A DNA stretch of 48,663 nt from Comamonadaceae bacterium (lineage in GTDB: Bacteria > Pseudomonadota > Gammaproteobacteria > Burkholderiales > Burkholderiaceae_C), in the NCBI GenBank assembly GCA_947378785.1, contig CANCLK010000018.1, positions 1 through 48,663 of the forward strand. Reading direction: 5' to 3'. Made by a program: the position numbers and the translations under genes. How positions within the stretch are numbered: the first letter of the stretch is position 1; each line of letters starts with the position of its first letter. Below, one piece after another: positions 19,466 through 28,241 of the stretch. The notes below the pieces were generated by a model. That model searched no databases. It was not told the origin of the DNA and saw only the letters and a program-made list of their open reading frames with translations.

Positions 19466-20710
19466 TCAGTCGCGCGTCACGCCGCGTGCAGCCATGTCGG
19501 CCATCGCCGCGGCGTCATAACCGAGCTCAGACAACAGGGCGTGCGTGTGCTCTCCGAGCTTAGGCGCTGAAAACCGCACGCCGGGGCGATGGCCGCCCAA
19601 CGTGAAGGGCATCAGCACGGTTTTGCTCGGTCGCCCGTCTGGCAAGGTGATGGGCGCAAGGCCACCTGTGGCGAGCAAATGCGGGTCTTCCATCAGCGCT
19701 TCAGGCCGAGTGATGGGCGCAAACGGGAGGGCGTACTTTTCAAAAATAGTCGACAGCTCAGCCGCACTGTAGATCGCCATCCGTTCGCGTAGCAGCGGCA
19801 TCATCCAGTTTCTGGCGCGGACACGGTCGTTGTTGGTGGCCAGGCGCTCGTCGGCTTTCAGGTCGCCCAAGCCGAAGACCTCGCAAAACACGGCCCAGGC
19901 GGTGTCGCTGACGACGGCCAGAAAAATCTGCTCACCATTTTTGACCTTGAACACGTCATACACCGCCCACGCTGAAATGCGCGCCGGCATCGGTGCTGCA
20001 GGTTGGCCGGTGACGGCGAATTGCATCATGTGTTGGGCGACCAGAAAGACATTATTTTCAAACAATGCGCTTTGAATTTCTTGGCCTTTGCCGGTGCCGT
20101 GTTGCGGGTGATCGCGCTGCGCCAAGGCGGCCATCGCACCGATCGCGCCGAACATGCCACCCATGATGTCGTTGACACTGGTGCCGGCGCGCAGCGGGTC
20201 GCCAGGCCGGCCGGTCATATAAGCCAAACCGCCCATCATTTGCACCACTTCGTCGAGCGCTGTGCGGTGCTCGTACGGGCCGGGTAAAAAGCCTTTGTGG
20301 CTGACATAAATCAAGCGGGGATTCAGCGCCTTCAGGCTGGCGTAATCCAGGCCAAGCTTGGCCATGGTGCCGGGTTTGAAGTTCTCGCTGACGATGTCGG
20401 CGGTGGCGATCAGCTTGAGCACAGCCTCCATGCCTTCGGGCGTTTGCAGGTCAAGCGCCAGACTTTTTTTGTTCCGGTTGAACATCGGGAAAAATCCCGC
20501 CCCCGAGCCGATCAATTGGCGGGTGGCATCACCATCGCGGCCATGGCCAATCGGCTCGACCTTGATGACCTCGGCTCCGAGGTCTGCCAGCACCATGCCG
20601 CAGGTCGGGCCCATCACCATGTGGGTGAATTCGACCACGCGCAAGCCTTCATAGGGCAGGCGCGGCACGTCTTTGATGTCGGGCGGCTGCGAATGATGGG
20701 GCTTTGGCAT
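19466..20710 (-). CDS. CaiB/BaiF family (class III) CoA transferase
   Basis: From ATG 20710 this is a 414-residue class III CoA transferase. It shows the family opening LRVVEFTHMVMGPTCGMVLADLGAEVIKVE, written here with its key blocks VEFTH, GPTCG and LGAEVIKVE. The NRNKKSLALDL and KFGTMAKLGLDY-like blocks follow, and NDIMGGMFGAIGA carries the probable catalytic Asp. Relatives move CoA between carboxylic acids such as formate/oxalate, carnitine, succinate or mesaconate. The protein is nearest by eye to the broad uncharacterised group. It stands alone between glnE (tail to tail) and the dehalogenase gene (head to head), so the substrate is not predictable. Confidence 0.9.
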   Translation of the reverse strand: MPKPHHSQPPDIKDVPRLPYEGLRVVEFTHMVMGPTCGMVLADLGAEVIKVEPIGHGRDGDATRQLIGSGAGFFPMFNRNKKSLALDLQTPEGMEAVLKLIATADIVSENFKPGTMAKLGLDYASLKALNPRLIYVSHKGFLPGPYEHRTALDEVVQMMGGLAYMTGRPGDPLRAGTSVNDIMGGMFGAIGAMAALAQRDHPQHGTGKGQEIQSALFENNVFLVAQHMMQFAVTGQPAAPMPARISAWAVYDVFKVKNGEQIFLAVVSDTAWAVFCEVFGLGDLKADERLATNNDRVRARNWMMPLLRERMAIYSAAELSTIFEKYALPFAPITRPEALMEDPHLLATGGLAPITLPDGRPSKTVLMPFTLGGHRPGVRFSAPKLGEHTHALLSELGYDAAAMADMAARGVTRD

Positions 20711-20851
20711 GGGTGGCTGGGTCTCGTGATTCTTGATAAGTGAAGCGTTGCACAGGGTTTGGCGATGCGCCATTGTTCCAGCAAACAACACCGATCCGAC
20801 AGCGACTACGTTTTGATTCCACCTCAAAAAGTCACAGATAAATCCTGTTTA

Positions 20852-20871
20852 TGGCAATTAATATTTTGCCA
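20852..20871. promoter_or_regulatory. Inverted repeat upstream of the haloacid dehalogenase gene
   Basis: TGGCAA (20852-20857) and TTGCCA (20866-20871) form perfect 6-bp arms around an 8-nt AT-only spacer, 22 bp before the dehalogenase ATG. The surrounding AT-rich run contains a TAATAT at 20859-20864 that could be a -10 element. It may be an operator for one of the two divergent genes. The repeat is seen directly; the function is a guess. Confidence 0.35.
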
Positions 20872-20892
20872 AGTAGCTAATACAGTAGCGGG

Positions 20893-21621
20893 ATGGACAA
20901 AAAACGCCTTCGGTCTGCAGCTGCGCCCCACCTACCGGGTGCAGTGCTGTTCGACGCCTATGGCACGCTGTTTGACGTGTACAGCGTTGGCTTGTTGGCT
21001 GAACAGCTGTTTCCTGGGCAGGGGCAGGCACTCGGCGTGCTGTGGCGCGACAAGCAAATTGAGTACACGCGACTGGTCACTACCAGCAAACGTGGCCCGC
21101 AACGTGAGTCGGTTTACCAGCCGTTTTGGGAGCTCACGCGCGCTGGTCTGCGTTACGCCTGCAAGCGTCTAGGCTTGACATTGACGCTGGACGCAGAGCA
21201 ACAACTGATGAACCAATACCGGCACCTGTCGGCTTTTCCGGAAAATCGCGAGGTGCTGCAAGCGCTGAAAGCGCGCGGCGTCACCACCGGTATTTTGAGC
21301 AATGGAGACCCTGAGATGCTGGGTATTGCCGTGCGCAGCGCCGGCCTTGAGGGCTTGCTCGACCACGTGCTGAGTGTCGACAGCATTCGTCAGTACAAAA
21401 CCCATCCCGATGCCTATGCGCTTGGCACAGCGGCGGTCGGTTTGCCGGCGTCGCAAGTGGTGTTTGTGAGTTGCAACAGTTGGGACGCGCTGGGTGCTAC
21501 CTGGTTTGGCTATCAAACCTTGTGGGTCAACCGCTACAACTTGCCCTTCGAAGAGCTCGGCACGCAGCCTGTGCGCACAGGTCACAACCTGCGCGAGGTG
21601 CTGGCCTTTTTTGATCGCTGA
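20893..21621 (+). CDS. Haloacid dehalogenase, type II (L-2-haloacid dehalogenase family)
   Basis: This 242-residue HAD-superfamily hydrolase has motif I LFDAYGTLFDV with nucleophile Asp21. Motif II is LSNGDPEML, Lys lies in QYKTHPDAY, and the type II block VSCNSWDALGATWFGY replaces the usual acidic HAD motif with Ser/Asn/Asp. That block is the signature of L-2-haloacid dehalogenases, which replace the halogen of 2-haloalkanoic acids by hydroxide with inversion. Many genomic members have unknown natural substrates. A GCGGG sits just before the ATG as a weak ribosome site. It precedes malate synthase G by 60 bp, so a link with glycolate or glyoxylate from chloroacetate-type substrates is conceivable but unproven. 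Confidence 0.9.
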   Translation: MDKKRLRSAAAPHLPGAVLFDAYGTLFDVYSVGLLAEQLFPGQGQALGVLWRDKQIEYTRLVTTSKRGPQRESVYQPFWELTRAGLRYACKRLGLTLTLDAEQQLMNQYRHLSAFPENREVLQALKARGVTTGILSNGDPEMLGIAVRSAGLEGLLDHVLSVDSIRQYKTHPDAYALGTAAVGLPASQVVFVSCNSWDALGATWFGYQTLWVNRYNLPFEELGTQPVRTGHNLREVLAFFDR

Positions 21622-21681
21622 TCGCGCTCATTGTTTTTAAATTTTTAGCCCTTGTTTTTGAACCAGTCCTCAGGAGAAACC

Positions 21682-23898
21682 ATGTCCACTGACCGCACCC
21701 CCAGCCACCGTTTGCAAGTCGCCACGCCGCTGTACCAATTTATTGAAGAGCGCGTGCTGCCCGGCATCGGCGTCAAGAGCGCCGCTTTCTGGAAAGGCTT
21801 CGACGCCATCGTCGCCGACCTGTCGCCAAAAAATATCGCCTTGCTGGCCGAGCGTGACCGCTTGCAGTCCGCGCAAGATGCATGGCACAAGGCGAACCCT
21901 GGCCCGATCACCAACATGCCGGCTTACCGCAGCTTTTTGGAAAAAATAGGCTACCTCAGCAAGGTGCCGAAAAAAGTCCGCATCACCACCACCAAAGTCG
22001 ATGCCGAACTCGCCGTGCAAGCCGGCCCGCAGCTGGTGGTGCCAGTGCTCAATGCACGTTACGCACTGAACGCCGCCAACGCGCGCTGGGGCTCTTTGTA
22101 CGATGCGCTGTATGGCACCGATGTGATCTCTGAAGACAAGGGCTGCGAAAAGGGCAAAGGCTACAACCCTAAACGCGGCGCCAAGGTCATTGCCTACGCC
22201 CGCAACGTGCTCGACCGCACCGCGCCGCTGCGCAAAGGCTCGCACGTGGATTCGGTCGGCTACCGCATCAAAGACGGCAAGCTCGCCGTCAAACTCACAG
22301 ACGGCAGCAACACCAGCTTGGCTGACGCCAAACAATTCGCCGGTTACCAAGGCGAGCCGAGCCAACCCAGCGCCGTGCTGCTGCAACACAACGGCCTGCA
22401 CCTCGACATTCAAATCGACCGCAGCACCTTGATCGGCAAAAGCGATCCAGCCGGTGTCAGCGACTTGGTGATTGAAGCGGCGTTATCGACGATTCTGGAT
22501 CTCGAAGACTCTGTGGCCGTGGTCGACGCTGATGACAAAGTGCTGGCCTACAGCAACTGGCTCGGCATCTTGCAAGGGACGCTGACCGAGAGCTTTGAAA
22601 AAGGCGGCCAGACCATGACGCGCGGCCTGAACCCGGACCGTGTCTACACACCGCCTGCCGGTAAAGGCAAGAACGTCGTCTTGCACGGCCGCTCGCTCAT
22701 GTTCCTGCGCAACGTCGGCCATCTGATGACGAATCCGGCGATTTTGTACACCGATAAAAAAGGCGAGACACGCGAAATCCCTGAAGGTATTCTGGACGCC
22801 GTGGTGACCACCACCATCGCCATGTACGACCTCAAGCGCAGCGCCAAAGACGCGATTCGCAACTCACGCAAAGGCTCGGTCTACATCGTCAAACCGAAGA
22901 TGCACGGCCCGGCTGAAGTCGCTTTTGCCGATGAACTTTTCTCTCGTGTTGAAAAAATGCTGGGCCTGCCAGACAGCACCGTCAAGCTCGGCATCATGGA
23001 CGAAGAGCGCCGTACCAGCGTCAACCTGAAGGCCTGTATTGACGCTGCCAAAAGCCGCGTCGCCTTCATCAACACCGGCTTCTTGGACCGCACCGGCGAC
23101 GAGATGCACACCGCCATGTATGCCGGCCCGATGATCCGCAAAGGCGACATGAAATCCAGCGCCTGGATTCAATCTTACGAGCGCAACAACGTGTTGGTCG
23201 GCTTGAGCTGTGGTCTGCGCGGCAAAGCCCAAATCGGCAAAGGCATGTGGGCCATGCCCGACCTCATGAAGGCCATGATGGAACAAAAAATCGGCCACCC
23301 GATGGCCGGTGCCAACACCGCCTGGGTGCCGAGCCCGACCGGCGCCACCTTGCATGCCTTGCATTACCACCAGGTACTGGTCAGTGATGTGCAAAAAGAC
23401 ATGGAAAAAATCAACGCCAATAAGGAAGCTGAGAGCTTGCTCACCGGTTTGTTGACCGTGCCAGTGACAGACGCGCCGAACTGGAGCGTTGCTGAAAAGC
23501 AGCAAGAAATCGACAACAACGCGCAAGGTATTTTGGGTTACGTGGTGCGCTGGATCGACCAAGGCGTGGGCTGCTCCAAGGTGCCCGACATCCACAATGT
23601 TGGTTTGATGGAAGACCGCGCCACGCTGCGTATTTCGAGTCAACACATCGCTAACTGGTTGCTGCACGGCGTGGTCACGAAAGAACAAGTTCAGGCCACC
23701 TTTGAGCGCATGGCTGCAGTCGTCGACAAACAAAATGCTGGTGATCCGCTGTACAAAAACATGGCGGGTAACTTCGCCACCAGCGCGGCTTACAAAGCTG
23801 CCTGCGACTTGGTCTTCAAGGGGCTGGAGCAGCCCAGTGGTTACACCGAGCCGCTGCTGCATGCCTGGCGCTTGAAGGTCAAGGCGGGTACGGCTTGA
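21682..23898 (+). CDS. glcB: Malate synthase G
   Basis: The 738-residue protein starts at ATG 21682 behind AGGAGAAACC. It carries typical malate synthase G blocks: [60 protein letters not shown] and [20 protein letters not shown]. It condenses glyoxylate with acetyl-CoA to malate in the cytoplasm. Isoform G is monomeric and about 720 residues long and serves glycolate/glyoxylate use. A strong bidirectional terminator follows. There is no glycolate oxidase gene in view. The in-frame ORF opens 30 bp upstream, but the ribosome site decides the start. Confidence 0.97.
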   Translation: MSTDRTPSHRLQVATPLYQFIEERVLPGIGVKSAAFWKGFDAIVADLSPKNIALLAERDRLQSAQDAWHKANPGPITNMPAYRSFLEKIGYLSKVPKKVRITTTKVDAELAVQAGPQLVVPVLNARYALNAANARWGSLYDALYGTDVISEDKGCEKGKGYNPKRGAKVIAYARNVLDRTAPLRKGSHVDSVGYRIKDGKLAVKLTDGSNTSLADAKQFAGYQGEPSQPSAVLLQHNGLHLDIQIDRSTLIGKSDPAGVSDLVIEAALSTILDLEDSVAVVDADDKVLAYSNWLGILQGTLTESFEKGGQTMTRGLNPDRVYTPPAGKGKNVVLHGRSLMFLRNVGHLMTNPAILYTDKKGETREIPEGILDAVVTTTIAMYDLKRSAKDAIRNSRKGSVYIVKPKMHGPAEVAFADELFSRVEKMLGLPDSTVKLGIMDEERRTSVNLKACIDAAKSRVAFINTGFLDRTGDEMHTAMYAGPMIRKGDMKSSAWIQSYERNNVLVGLSCGLRGKAQIGKGMWAMPDLMKAMMEQKIGHPMAGANTAWVPSPTGATLHALHYHQVLVSDVQKDMEKINANKEAESLLTGLLTVPVTDAPNWSVAEKQQEIDNNAQGILGYVVRWIDQGVGCSKVPDIHNVGLMEDRATLRISSQHIANWLLHGVVTKEQVQATFERMAAVVDKQNAGDPLYKNMAGNFATSAAYKAACDLVFKGLEQPSGYTEPLLHAWRLKVKAGTA

Positions 23899-23916
23899 GC
23901 GTGCTGAGCTGATGTG

Positions 23917-23952
23917 AAAACGGCGCTCTAAACTTACTTAGAGCGCCGTTTT
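23917..23952. terminator. Rho-independent terminator, bidirectional
   Basis: A perfect 15-bp stem (AAAACGGCGCTCTAA at 23917-23931 and TTAGAGCGCCGTTTT at 23938-23952) closes a 6-nt loop and is followed by Ts on the plus strand. The A tract on the left gives Ts on the minus strand too. It sits between the convergent glcB and the osmoprotectant transporter gene and probably stops both transcripts. Confidence 0.92.
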
Positions 23953-23956
23953 TCAT

Positions 23957-25513
23957 TCAGCCTCTGCGCTGCCGCATCAGGTGCTCCACGCCTTCAAAAA
24001 GCGCCTCGCTCAGCAGCGCCAGCAGCGTGGCTGGCAGGGCACCAGCCAGCAGCATCTGGCCGTCGTTCAGCGCCAGGCCCGTGACGATGCGCTCGCCATA
24101 ACCACCCGCGCCAATGAAGGCGGCAATGGTCGCGGTACCGATCGCGATCGACGTTGCAGTGCGCACACCCGCGATGATGGCCGGCAGTGCCTGCGGCAGC
24201 TCGATCTCTCGCATCACTTGTCCAGCTGTCATGCCCAGCGACTGACCCGCCAGGCGCTGGCCTCTTGATACTTCGCCCAGGCCAGTGACGGTGTTGCGCA
24301 TGATGGGCAGCAGGGCGTAAAGCATCAACGCTATCAGCGCAGGTAGCGTGCCAATCAGGCCGAGCGCAGAAATCAGCATCGCTAGCATCGCCAGCGACGG
24401 CACGGTCTGCAGTAGGCCGGCGGCGCCCAGCACCACGGCGCGCAGGCGTGGGTGTGGAAATACCCATACCGCCAACGGAATGCCCAGCAGCGCAGCGCCG
24501 CCCAACGCGATCAAGGTCAGCGTCAGGTGCTGCCGCGTCAGCCGCGCTAGGTCGGGCCCGAACAGCTTGGCCCAGAAGCCGCGCTGGCCCGGGTCGATAC
24601 CTGCACTGGCCGTTGTGGCCGGCGCAGTGTCTGACTTAGACGCGAGGTAGTCACGCGCAATCACATCAAAGGCGATGCCCTGCAATTCAGCCCGCGCACT
24701 CATCGAGATCATGGCCTTCTCATCAATGCTGCCGCTCAACTTTTGCAGCGCCGCCCACGCTTGGGGAAACCGCGCTGGCACGTCTAGCCGGTACAGCAGC
24801 ACGGCGTCATAACGCGCAAAGTAAGCCAAGTCGTCCTTTAATACGCGCAGACCGAGGTGCTCAATCTTCGCGTCGGTGGTGTAGATGTCGATCGCATCGA
24901 CTTGGTTTTGCGTTATCGCGTCGTACGCCAAGCCATGGTCCAGCGCCACCGGCACCTGCTGCGCCGCATAGCGACTGGCCAGTCCCGGCCAGCCGTCGGT
25001 ACGACCCAAAAATTCGTTCGACAGGCCGAGCTTCAGCGCAGGGTGTTTCACTAGATCACTCAGCGAGACGATGCCTAAGCGCTGTGCATTGTCTTCGTGC
25101 ATGGCCAGCGCATAGCCATCGTTGAAACCCAGCGTGATCGCCGCGCCTAAGCCCAGCGGCGCCAGCGCCGCATTCATGGCCGCCAGCGTCATCGGTGTTT
25201 TATTTTTGAGGATTTCTAGGCTGATGGTGCCCATGTACTCCGGGTACAGATCAATGCTGCCCGAGCGCAGCGCCGCATAAACAATGGCGGTGTTGCCTAA
25301 GCCCTGCAGCACGGCGGGTGGCTTCGGTGTGTGCGGCGCAGAGGTCTGCGCCAGCACCTGCGCGAGGATGTAGGACTCGGTAAAACGCTTGGAGCCGATG
25401 CGCAAGGTGTCGTTGGCTGGTTGGGCGGCGGAGCCGGGGGCGCTAGCAAGGGCCAGCAAAAGAACAATGCAGCAAGCAAACATGGCATTGAAGGCGGAGG
25501 TGCGGCGGGTCAT
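23957..25513 (-). CDS. Osmoprotectant ABC transporter, fused substrate-binding protein and permease
   Basis: This 518-residue fusion begins with a signal sequence (about 1-30). An OpuAC/ProX-type binding domain follows (LRIGSKRFTESYILAQVLAQ, DLYPEYMGT, residues about 35-295), and then a BPD-type permease of about five helices (330-510). The permease holds LLQTVPSLAMLAMLI, ALLPIMRNTVTGL and the EAA-type loop. Quaternary-amine (glycine betaine, choline) transporters of the OpuC/OpuB type use these parts. The order binding domain then permease is opposite to many Gram-positive fusions. No ATPase gene is adjacent. The ATG at 25513 is the first and fits the signal peptide. Confidence 0.9.
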   Translation of the reverse strand: MTRRTSAFNAMFACCIVLLLALASAPGSAAQPANDTLRIGSKRFTESYILAQVLAQTSAPHTPKPPAVLQGLGNTAIVYAALRSGSIDLYPEYMGTISLEILKNKTPMTLAAMNAALAPLGLGAAITLGFNDGYALAMHEDNAQRLGIVSLSDLVKHPALKLGLSNEFLGRTDGWPGLASRYAAQQVPVALDHGLAYDAITQNQVDAIDIYTTDAKIEHLGLRVLKDDLAYFARYDAVLLYRLDVPARFPQAWAALQKLSGSIDEKAMISMSARAELQGIAFDVIARDYLASKSDTAPATTASAGIDPGQRGFWAKLFGPDLARLTRQHLTLTLIALGGAALLGIPLAVWVFPHPRLRAVVLGAAGLLQTVPSLAMLAMLISALGLIGTLPALIALMLYALLPIMRNTVTGLGEVSRGQRLAGQSLGMTAGQVMREIELPQALPAIIAGVRTATSIAIGTATIAAFIGAGGYGERIVTGLALNDGQMLLAGALPATLLALLSEALFEGVEHLMRQRRG

Positions 25514-25561
25514 TCGTTCAGTATCGCCGCCCTTGCTGGCCCATATCTGTCCTTCAGAATC

Positions 25562-26430
25562 TCATGACTTGGTCTTCCCGCCCAACAAACCACCGGCATC
25601 GCGTTCGTCCAGCGTCAGCTTGGGTGTTGTCTGCTGGATGCGTTTTTCAACTTCTTTGATGTGCTCAGCCGGGGGAATGTTTTCTGGCAAGGTGCCGCCA
25701 ATTCGTTTGATGGCATCGCGCACTTCTTTGCCCACTTGCTCGTGCGTCCGGATGGCTTGGGACTGGCTGTTGACACCGCTAGCCAGTTTATCGCGGGTTT
25801 GCGTCATGCGAAATTGGTTGGCTGCCAGTTCTGTGGCGTTCATTCGGTCGAGCAGGTTGTCGTTAATGGCAATGGTTTTGCGCTGTTTGATGGCGTCGCG
25901 TCCCAACCCGCCTACAGACCTTTGTAGCCTGCGTCATGAAAAACGCCAAACATCTTGCTTTGCACGCCGGCGTCTTGCGCGGCACCAGACAAGGCTTTGA
26001 ACTCTTCGGCCGTCTGCTTTCGCAGCCCAAGCCTTTCCGCGTCTGCCATCGCCTGGTCGCTCAGTTCTTGGCGGCGGGTCTGGATGGCAAAGTATTGCTG
26101 TGCTTGGGCAATTTCGGGTTTGCGTGGGTCGCCGTTTTGGGCGATGAGATAGCAGGCGAAGCGGGAGGGGTGGTAGTCGTCGACCACTTGCACGGCACCT
26201 TTGCCACCTACGATCGGTTTGCCGGCGCTGGCAAAGTGATGCGCGGCTTGGTTACCTGAGGCCTCGCAAGAGGCCATGGCACGTTCAATTGCCTGCTCAA
26301 ACCGCCTCCACTGGGCGTAACCCAACAGAGGCTGCAAGTCACGGGCGCGCCAGTATTCAGCGTTGTGCTCGTTGGTTTGCTTCAGAGACTCGAATCCTGA
26401 CTCGGCGAGTTTGAGTGGTTCTATGCTCAC
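25562..26430 (-). pseudogene. dinD: dinD (DNA damage-inducible protein D), broken by a one-base deletion
   Basis: The first frame (from GTG 26430) reads NEHNAEYWRARDLQPLLGY, SRFACYLIAQNGDPRKPEIA, QYFAIQTRRQELSDQAM and FHDAGYKGL. It then hits TAG at 25914-25912. The second frame resumes at once with GGLGRDAIKQRK, then MNATELAANQFRMTQTRDKL and GGTLPENIPP. Together they reproduce the full DinD sequence order. Restoring one base in the Tyr codon after KGL gives a 289-residue protein, against 274 in E. coli. DinD is SOS-induced in E. coli and reported to inhibit RecA filaments. The GTG at 26430 is chosen because AAGGAA lies 6 nt before it; in-frame ATGs lie at 26448 and 26475. A real mutation and a sequencing error cannot be told apart here. 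Confidence 0.88.
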
Positions 26431-26538
26431 TGGTATTTCCTTGTGCATCAAGTTGACGGCGTGACCGAAGATCATAAAACTATTTTTAATTATTATTTAT
26501 TTACGATTGGCCTATTTAATAACACTTTAAGACTCAAT
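26431..26538. other. AT-rich region upstream of dinD
   Basis: From about 26473 to 26540 the sequence is very AT-rich (TTTTTAATTATTATTTATTTA-like, given here as positions only) in a GC-rich genome. It holds the probable promoter of dinD on the minus strand. I saw no CTGT-N8-ACAG LexA box. The local composition contrasts with flanking genes and may mark an acquired gene. Confidence 0.5.
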
Positions 26539-26573
26539 AAAAAAGGGGCTGCACCTAATGGCGCAGCCCCTTT
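26539..26573 (-). terminator. Rho-independent terminator of mmsA
   Basis: An 11-bp stem (AAAGGGGCTGC at 26542-26552 with GCAGCCCCTTT at 26563-26573) closes a 10-nt loop. Reading the minus strand it ends in six Ts (26544-26539). It lies 18 bp past the mmsA stop codon. Confidence 0.9.
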
Positions 26574-26590
26574 CCAATGAGCGGGAAAAC

Positions 26591-28114
26591 TCACTTGGCC
26601 GTCGGCATCACAAACTCCGCGCCCTTGCCGATGCTCTCCGGCCAGCGCTGCATGATTGATTTTTGCTTGGTGTAAAAGCGCACACCTTCTTCGCCGTAGG
26701 CGTGCATGTCGCCGAACAAACTTTTCTTCCAACCGCCAAAACCATGCCAGGCCATGGGCACTGGAATAGGCACGTTGATGCCGACCATGCCGACCTGGAT
26801 TCGGCGGCTGAATTCACGCGCCACGTTGCCGTCGCGGGTGAAGCAGCTCACGCCGTTGCCGAACTCGTGAGCGTTGATGAGGTTGATGGCTTCTGCCAGG
26901 TCTTTGACGCGCATGCAGCCCAGCACGGGGCCAAAAATTTCTTCTTTGTAAATGCGCATGTCGGGGGTCACGTTGTCAAACAGCGTGCCGCCCATCCAGA
27001 AGCCTTTGTCGCAACCCGGGCCGGCTTGTGCGCCCTTGAACGTCCGGCCGTCAACCAGTAGGGTCGCGCCTTCTTTGACGCCAACGTCGATATAGCCGGT
27101 GATGCGTTGGTGCGCTGCGGCGGTGACGATGGGGCCCATTTCGGCATCGAGGTTGATGCCATTTTTGATGATGAGTTGTTCCGCACGTGCCTGTAGCTTG
27201 GGCATCAGGCGATCGGCCACATTGCCGACCAACACGGCGACAGAGATGGCCATGCAGCGCTCACCGGCCGAACCGTAGCCAGCGCCAATCAGCGCATCGA
27301 CGGCCTGGTCGAGGTCAGCGTCAGGCATCACGACCATGTGATTTTTGGCGCCACCTAGGGCCTGCACGCGCTTGCCATGGTGCGCGCCGGTTTCATAAAT
27401 ATAGTTGGCAATCGGCGTTGAGCCGACGAACGAAATCGCGTGCACATCCGGGTGTACCAGCAGCGCATCAACGGCTTCCTTGTCGCCTTGCACAACGTTG
27501 AAAACGCCGTCGGGCAGGCCGGATTTTTTCAGCAGTTCAGCCATGAACAGGCTAGCGCTCGGGTCGATCGGGCTGGGTTTGAGGATGAAGCAATTGCCGG
27601 CGGCAATCGCCACCGGGAACATCCACATCGGGACCATCACCGGGAAGTTGAACGGCGTGATGCCAGCGACCACGCCGAGTGGCTGGCGCAGCGTCCAGTT
27701 GTCAATGCCGGTGCTGACCTGATCGGTGAAGTCTCCCTTGAGCAGTTGCGGAATGCCGCAGGCGAATTCGACGATGTCGATACCGCGTGCCACTTCGCCC
27801 TGCGCGTCAGTGAAGACCTTGCCATGCTCGGCCGTGATGAGGTGTGCCAACTCGTCTTTGTGTTGGTTCAGCAGTTCAAGGAACTTGAACATGACGCGGG
27901 CGCGTCGAAGCGGCGGCGTGTCCGACCAAGCCGGAAAAGCCGCCTTGGCAGCGACGACGGCAGCGTCCACATCGGCCGTGTTGGCCAGCGCCACACGGGA
28001 GGTCACGGCGCCTGTGGCTGGGTTGAAAACGTCTTGCTGGCGAACTGATGTGCCGGTGATGGTGCGCCCATTCACGTGGTGGCCAATGGTGCTTGGGGCG
28101 GCGGAAGTGGTCAT
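26591..28114 (-). CDS. mmsA: CoA-acylating methylmalonate-semialdehyde dehydrogenase
   Basis: The 507-residue aldehyde dehydrogenase contains the MmsA signatures [39 protein letters not shown] and [19 protein letters not shown] with catalytic Cys287. The C-terminal [14 protein letters not shown] and [19 protein letters not shown] blocks confirm it. This enzyme converts methylmalonate semialdehyde to propionyl-CoA (and malonate semialdehyde to acetyl-CoA) with NAD and CoA in valine and inositol breakdown. It is divergent from a LysR gene across a 127-bp region with a perfect inverted repeat, which may control it. No mmsB neighbour is present. Confidence 0.95.
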   Translation of the reverse strand: MTTSAAPSTIGHHVNGRTITGTSVRQQDVFNPATGAVTSRVALANTADVDAAVVAAKAAFPAWSDTPPLRRARVMFKFLELLNQHKDELAHLITAEHGKVFTDAQGEVARGIDIVEFACGIPQLLKGDFTDQVSTGIDNWTLRQPLGVVAGITPFNFPVMVPMWMFPVAIAAGNCFILKPSPIDPSASLFMAELLKKSGLPDGVFNVVQGDKEAVDALLVHPDVHAISFVGSTPIANYIYETGAHHGKRVQALGGAKNHMVVMPDADLDQAVDALIGAGYGSAGERCMAISVAVLVGNVADRLMPKLQARAEQLIIKNGINLDAEMGPIVTAAAHQRITGYIDVGVKEGATLLVDGRTFKGAQAGPGCDKGFWMGGTLFDNVTPDMRIYKEEIFGPVLGCMRVKDLAEAINLINAHEFGNGVSCFTRDGNVAREFSRRIQVGMVGINVPIPVPMAWHGFGGWKKSLFGDMHAYGEEGVRFYTKQKSIMQRWPESIGKGAEFVMPTAK

Positions 28115-28193
28115 GCTGAATCCTTCAGAGTGGCTGTTAAAGATCAGTCTAGGCCTCAGCAGGCGATTTGATAACGCCCTTATTTGTGATTAC

Positions 28194-28215
28194 ATTGTTC
28201 AAATAAATGAACAAT
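28194..28215. promoter_or_regulatory. Inverted-repeat operator between mmsA and the LysR gene
   Basis: ATTGTTCA (28194-28201) and TGAACAAT (28208-28215) are perfect 8-bp arms around the spacer AATAAA. The site lies 27 bp before the LysR ATG and 80 bp before the mmsA start. The symmetric arms around an AT-rich centre, containing a T-N11-A spacing, fit a LysR-type binding site, most likely for the regulator encoded next to it. Confidence 0.65.
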
Positions 28216-28241
28216 TAGGCCCGTTCTGTTAATCTGCAGGC

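Noticed and set aside
22864-23862. 332-codon minus-strand frame inside glcB
   Set aside because: Antisense shadow of malate synthase G, with low-complexity His/Val/Gly-rich sequence.
26431-26540. LexA box upstream of dinD
   Set aside because: No CTGT-N8-ACAG pattern was seen, so no SOS box is claimed.
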